27,048 nucleotides of DNA from CAZCYE01 sp964502775 (GTDB taxonomy: Bacteria > Actinomycetota > Acidimicrobiia > IMCC26256 > PALSA-555), in contig CAZCYE010000013.1 of the NCBI GenBank assembly GCA_964502775.1, forward strand, positions 1-27,048, in the 5' to 3' direction. The notes under the pieces were generated by a model, which did not search any database, was not told the DNA's origin, and saw only the letters and a list, made by a program, of their open reading frames with translations. The position numbers and the translations under genes are program-made. The number at the start of each line of letters is the position of its first letter. Position 1 is the stretch's first letter. Below are positions 24,192 to 27,048 of this stretch, piece by piece.

Positions 24192-24614
24192 ATGGCACCG
24201 CTCGAATTCACCTTGTCAGCCGACAAGCTCCAGCGCGTTTCGGAGTTCGTCGCCGCGAAGGCCCCGCTCACCATCATCTCGCAGACCCCCGCCCCGGGCA
24301 CCCCGCTCATCGAGGGGATGACCGTGGAGGTGAAGGCGATCTCCCTCGGCCACGTCCCCATGGGAATTCTCGACGACACAACGCCCGACTTCCTTCACAA
24401 CGTCTCCGTCGCCGACATGCAGAAGCTCATCGAAGACGATGACGTGGTGCGCAAGGCAGTCCAGGATGGTGAGGTCGCCGAGAACCAGCGCGCCACGTTC
24501 GTGAACAAGCTCAACACCTCACTCATGGGGAAGGGGCTCACGCGCGAGATCACGGCAGGCGATGCCACCAACGTCGCGAAGGCGCTCACGTCGCTGGGCG
24601 TCCGGTTCCGCTGA
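24192..24614 (+). CDS. Small protein with a partial PASTA-like segment
   Basis: A 140-residue protein with GGAGG before ATG 24192. Residues 20-51 (AAKAPLTIISQTPAPGTPLI, then EGMTVEVKAIS) match the second half of a PASTA domain, namely the hydrophobic-SQ-P-PGT block followed by a G-V strand. The remainder is helical and unfamiliar (FLHNVSVADMQKLIEDDDVV, VAKALTSLGVRFR). The gene lies 33 bases after the PASTA-repeat gene and in its frame. It ends one base inside the next gene (TGATG). It may act as a partner of the PASTA-repeat protein or as the detached end of one ancestral protein. Confidence 0.6.
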   Translation: MAPLEFTLSADKLQRVSEFVAAKAPLTIISQTPAPGTPLIEGMTVEVKAISLGHVPMGILDDTTPDFLHNVSVADMQKLIEDDDVVRKAVQDGEVAENQRATFVNKLNTSLMGKGLTREITAGDATNVAKALTSLGVRFR

Positions 24615-26338
24615 TGATGGAAGATTTCGGGTCCGGTGTCTCGCTCGAAGTCGCGTCGAAGACGCTGCATATCGAGTCCGACCGCGCGGCCTTCAGGTAC
24701 TACGAGACCGGCTCCACGTGGATCCCCTGGACCAACGCCGACGGGGTCGCCTCGCGTACCCTTGTGCAGCCACTCGCCCGCAACGCGCTCGTTAGGCGTT
24801 TCACCGTGCGCGTCGGCGCCGCTCGCGCCGACTTCACCACGCTCGCCAATGCCGGTCAGGTGCGACTGCAGGCCGAGTCTGGAGGAAGCAAGATCATCGT
24901 CGTCGACTTCGGGATGCTGCGCACCGTCTCGGGCATCGGGCGCGTGGGCGGGGACGGGGCGCCAGTGATGACCATCTGTTCGCTGCGCGCCTATAGGGGC
25001 GATGACTTCGATACCAGGGACCTGTACTTCGAGGACTGCGACGCCACCGACATCGACTCGGCGATGATCCGCTCCATCGAGGCGAACACCTTCGAGTCGC
25101 GCACCGATCGCGTCCGCATCAAGGTCAAGACGAGCGCCTCGCTGGCGACCATCGCGCAGGCGCTCTGGCTCCAGTTCCCCGACCTCCCCACGGACCTCGA
25201 CCTTCGGGTGAATGGCGCGCCTCCCGCGTGGCTCGCCCCCGGAGTGGCGCAGCCCAACACGCACGGTTGGGACGCCAACACGCAGCAGGTGGTGGACCTC
25301 ACGGCGGCGCTGGCGACGATCAGCGGAGACGCCCGTGACGCGTCGCCGCTCGACGCCACCATCGTCCTCGCGTCGCGCATACCCGGCAAGCTCGCGCTCG
25401 CCACCGTGGCGTCGGACATTGCCTACCTAACGCGCGTCGCCTTCAGCGCGAGCGAGGAGAGGACGCTCACCCTCGACCAAGAGGGGGAGTACGACCTTGT
25501 GTTGCAGCTGCCGGCGTGGGTGAAGCAGGTGCAGGAGGTGCGCCTGACCGTCACCGGCACCGTCCCCGCTGAGCGCATCCTCGAGCCGATGGGCCCCCCC
25601 ATCGCGCTGCAGGCCGGGGGGAGCGGCGCGGCCTACGACCTGCTTCTCGACGTGGACCATGCCGGCGCCGCGCGCCTGGATAGTGCGCGTCCCTTCGCCG
25701 AACTCACGGGGCTTCGCCTCCCGCTGCGCGCGGGGAGCGACGGCGCCGAGGTGCGCGTGGTGGTGCACGATGGGAATGAGAGCGGCCCGCTGCGCCCCGC
25801 CGCGGGCGGCACCACTTCCCCCGTCGACATCGCCGCCGCGCCAGCGGGGGCCGAGGACGCGTGGACGACGTTCCCGCTCCCGAAGCCGATGAAGCTCGAT
25901 CCCAAGCTCACGTACTGGGGCGTCGTCGTGGTGGGGCGCGGGAGCGCGTCGTGGAGCCTCGGGCGCTTCACCTCGCCAGCCGCCGTCGTCCCCATCCGTC
26001 GCGGTGCCGTCACCGGGCCATGGTACGCCCTGCCTAACGTAGGGGCCGACGGCACCACCCTCGGCGGGCGCGTGCGCGCAGTGGGCAAGGCGCCATCGGC
26101 CACGCCGGTCGCCCCGCTCCTCGTCGGGATCGCCGGTTCCCCGGCGCAGATGGTGACCACTCCCACACCTAAGGGGATCGCCGTGAGCTGGGTGGCGCCC
26201 GGAGTGGTGACCGGCAGCCAACACCCGTCCGTTGCCCCCAATGGCCCCAGCAGCGCCCCGACGCTCACTCTCCGCCTGACGAGTCGCATGACCGGGACGG
26301 TGAAGGTGAGCGCCGTTGACGTGGTGGCCACCAAGTGA
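24614..26338 (+). CDS. Beta-rich protein of the distal CIS module, unrecognised
   Basis: A 574-residue protein starting at ATG 24614, overlapping the previous stop by one base; an ATG at 24617 is equally possible. It is strand-rich with several putative beta-sandwich parts: FTVRVGAARADFTTLANAGQVRL (about 60-90), RVRIKVKTSASLATIAQALWLQF (about 170-195), YDLVLQLPAWVKQVQEVRLTVTG (about 294-316) and YWGVVVVGRGSASWSL (about 434-450). Aspartate-rich loops are frequent. There is no signal peptide or membrane segment. Placed between the PASTA-type genes and a collagen-like fibre gene, it is most likely a fibre, fibre-adapter or other appendage protein. I do not recognise a family. Confidence 0.55.
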   Translation: MMEDFGSGVSLEVASKTLHIESDRAAFRYYETGSTWIPWTNADGVASRTLVQPLARNALVRRFTVRVGAARADFTTLANAGQVRLQAESGGSKIIVVDFGMLRTVSGIGRVGGDGAPVMTICSLRAYRGDDFDTRDLYFEDCDATDIDSAMIRSIEANTFESRTDRVRIKVKTSASLATIAQALWLQFPDLPTDLDLRVNGAPPAWLAPGVAQPNTHGWDANTQQVVDLTAALATISGDARDASPLDATIVLASRIPGKLALATVASDIAYLTRVAFSASEERTLTLDQEGEYDLVLQLPAWVKQVQEVRLTVTGTVPAERILEPMGPPIALQAGGSGAAYDLLLDVDHAGAARLDSARPFAELTGLRLPLRAGSDGAEVRVVVHDGNESGPLRPAAGGTTSPVDIAAAPAGAEDAWTTFPLPKPMKLDPKLTYWGVVVVGRGSASWSLGRFTSPAAVVPIRRGAVTGPWYALPNVGADGTTLGGRVRAVGKAPSATPVAPLLVGIAGSPAQMVTTPTPKGIAVSWVAPGVVTGSQHPSVAPNGPSSAPTLTLRLTSRMTGTVKVSAVDVVATK

Positions 26339-26374
26339 CCCGACTTCGCATGCGACCCACCTCCGGAGAGTGCC

Positions 26375-27048
26375 ATGGCTGACGATGCACGCACGCAATT
26401 CATCGACGGGCTCCGCGTCTCGGCAGAGCACCTGCAACACATGCAGGACCGCCTGCGCGAGGCGGTGCTCGACGTCCGCACCTCGCTGGGCCTTGGGCGC
26501 GTGGCGTGGGGACTCCGCGTCACACTAAGCGGCGACAGCGTCGAGCTCTCGCCCGGCCTCGCCTTCGCGCCCAGCGGCGTGCGCCTCGCCGTCGACGCGC
26601 CACGCCGGCTCGCCGTCCCCGCTGGCGACGGAACGTTCGCGGTGGTGCTCCGTGCCGAGCACGGCGACCGCGAGCCGCTGCGCTTCAACGGCGTGCCGAC
26701 CGTCCTCACGTTAGGCACGCACGCCGAAGTGGGGGACGCCCCCGCGGCCAGCGAGGAGGAAGCACTGGTGGTGGCCACCGTGACCCGCGCCGGCGGGGCG
26801 CTTACGGTGGTGCAGGACGACGCGCTGTTCGTGGCGACCGGCGCCCACCGGCATACGGGCGTGCACGTGCAGGACAGCGACGGTCGCTGGCGCTTCGACG
26901 GCGTGGCGATTGCTGGGGGCGGTGGGGGCGGCGGGGGCGGCGTCGGGCCGAAAGGCGATCCCGGGCCGGCGGGGCCGGCAGGTGCAACGGGGCCCGAAGG
27001 GCCGGCAGGTGCGACAGGGCCGGAGGGACCCGGCGGCCCGGTGGGAGT
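26375..27048 (+). CDS. Collagen-like tail fibre protein, N-terminal part (cut by window edge)
   Basis: The ATG at 26375 follows GGAGAG at 26365-26370 and the frame is open to the window end (224 full codons). The N-terminus reads FIDGLRVSAEHLQHMQDRLR and VAWGLRV, then GLAFAPSGVRLAVD: a structural attachment domain often seen on phage-type fibres, where a 'DGL-V-A--L---Q' start precedes beta strands. A GAHRHTGVHVQD stretch near residue 160 is followed by a run of nine glycines and then Gly-X-Y triplets. The order of attachment domain, flexible glycine hinge and collagen stalk suits a receptor-binding fibre; the tip domain lies outside the window. Confidence 0.8.
   Translation, partial: MADDARTQFIDGLRVSAEHLQHMQDRLREAVLDVRTSLGLGRVAWGLRVTLSGDSVELSPGLAFAPSGVRLAVDAPRRLAVPAGDGTFAVVLRAEHGDREPLRFNGVPTVLTLGTHAEVGDAPAASEEEALVVATVTRAGGALTVVQDDALFVATGAHRHTGVHVQDSDGRWRFDGVAIAGGGGGGGGGVGPKGDPGPAGPAGATGPEGPAGATGPEGPGGPVG
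26945..27048 (+). repeat. Collagen-like Gly-X-Y repeat tract
   Basis: Eleven consecutive Gly-X-Y triplets are encoded (GPK, GDP, GPA, GPA, GAT, GPE, GPA, GAT, GPE, GPG, GPV) and the tract runs off the window. A polyglycine run is encoded directly before it (about 26912-26941). The near-repetition of GPA-GAT-GPE suggests growth by local duplication. Confidence 0.88.

Larger units (their letters stand above)
629..26715. repeat. Dispersed octamer CGTTAGGC / GCCTAACG
   Basis: I count 32 occurrences of the GTTAGG/CCTAAC hexamer, at for example 629, 1299, 2205, 3673, 4467, 6694, 8387, 10574, 10784, 12014, 14485, 16185, 17269, 18076, 18168, 19392, 20708, 23065, 23850, 24081, 25426, 26033 and 26710. 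Twenty-seven extend to GTTAGGC and most to CGTTAGGC. Both orientations occur, nearly all inside genes in several reading frames. Other TTA or CTA trinucleotides are rare in the window. Confidence 0.8.

Noticed and set aside
1..27048. CRISPR arrays, tRNA or rRNA genes and rho-independent terminators
   Set aside because: No regularly spaced repeats, no tRNA-like cloverleaf and no hairpin plus T-run were noticed; gaps between genes are too short and lack T-tracts.

Overview
The window is a high-GC stretch holding one long, tightly packed, co-directional gene block on the + strand (about 482 to the right edge). It encodes most of a contractile injection system (CIS), meaning a phage-tail-like particle with a contractile sheath, inner tube, spike and baseplate. 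The organism looks like a member of Gemmatimonadota. That is an inference from the very high GC, the GTG/ATG usage and a dispersed CGTTAGGC octamer that I associate with that phylum; no rRNA or housekeeping marker is present to prove it.

Left edge (1-481): the 5' end of an ISNCY-like transposase reads leftward off the window, followed by two direct copies of a TGACATTCTTA motif that probably belong to the insertion sequence end, then about 230 bp without a convincing gene. Leader module (482-11992): a small degenerate response-regulator receiver protein; a 1114-residue, cysteine-free, almost wholly helical protein that could be the tape measure; a 1077-residue zinc-dependent phospholipase C-like protein with several membrane segments; and a 1500-residue Asp-box beta-propeller protein. 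None of these is a standard particle component except possibly the helical protein, so this is the most interesting part.

Core particle module (12008-21415): a small gpU/DNA-circularisation-N-like protein, a possible tail terminator-like protein, sheath, tube, tail-assembly-chaperone-like protein, an Ala/Arg-rich low-complexity protein, gpD-like hub, gpV-like spike, PAAR-like tip, gp25-like wedge and gpJ-like baseplate protein. Genes from the chaperone to the large protein after gpJ are mostly joined by ATGA or GTGA overlaps, suggesting translational coupling. The hub and spike are separate genes, unlike the fused Afp8/Pvc8 type, and there is a single sheath and a single tube gene. Distal module (21412-27048): a 678-residue probable baseplate/tail protein, a protein with PASTA-like repeats, a short in-frame neighbour carrying what looks like the missing half of the last PASTA unit, a 574-residue beta-rich protein, and the start of a collagen-like fibre protein cut by the window edge.

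No CIS AAA+ ATPase, LysM tail protein or head, capsid, terminase, integrase or lysis gene is seen. The ATPase may lie beyond 27048. The absence of phage head and lysis genes inside 27 kb favours a domesticated injection particle over a prophage, but the flanks are not visible.
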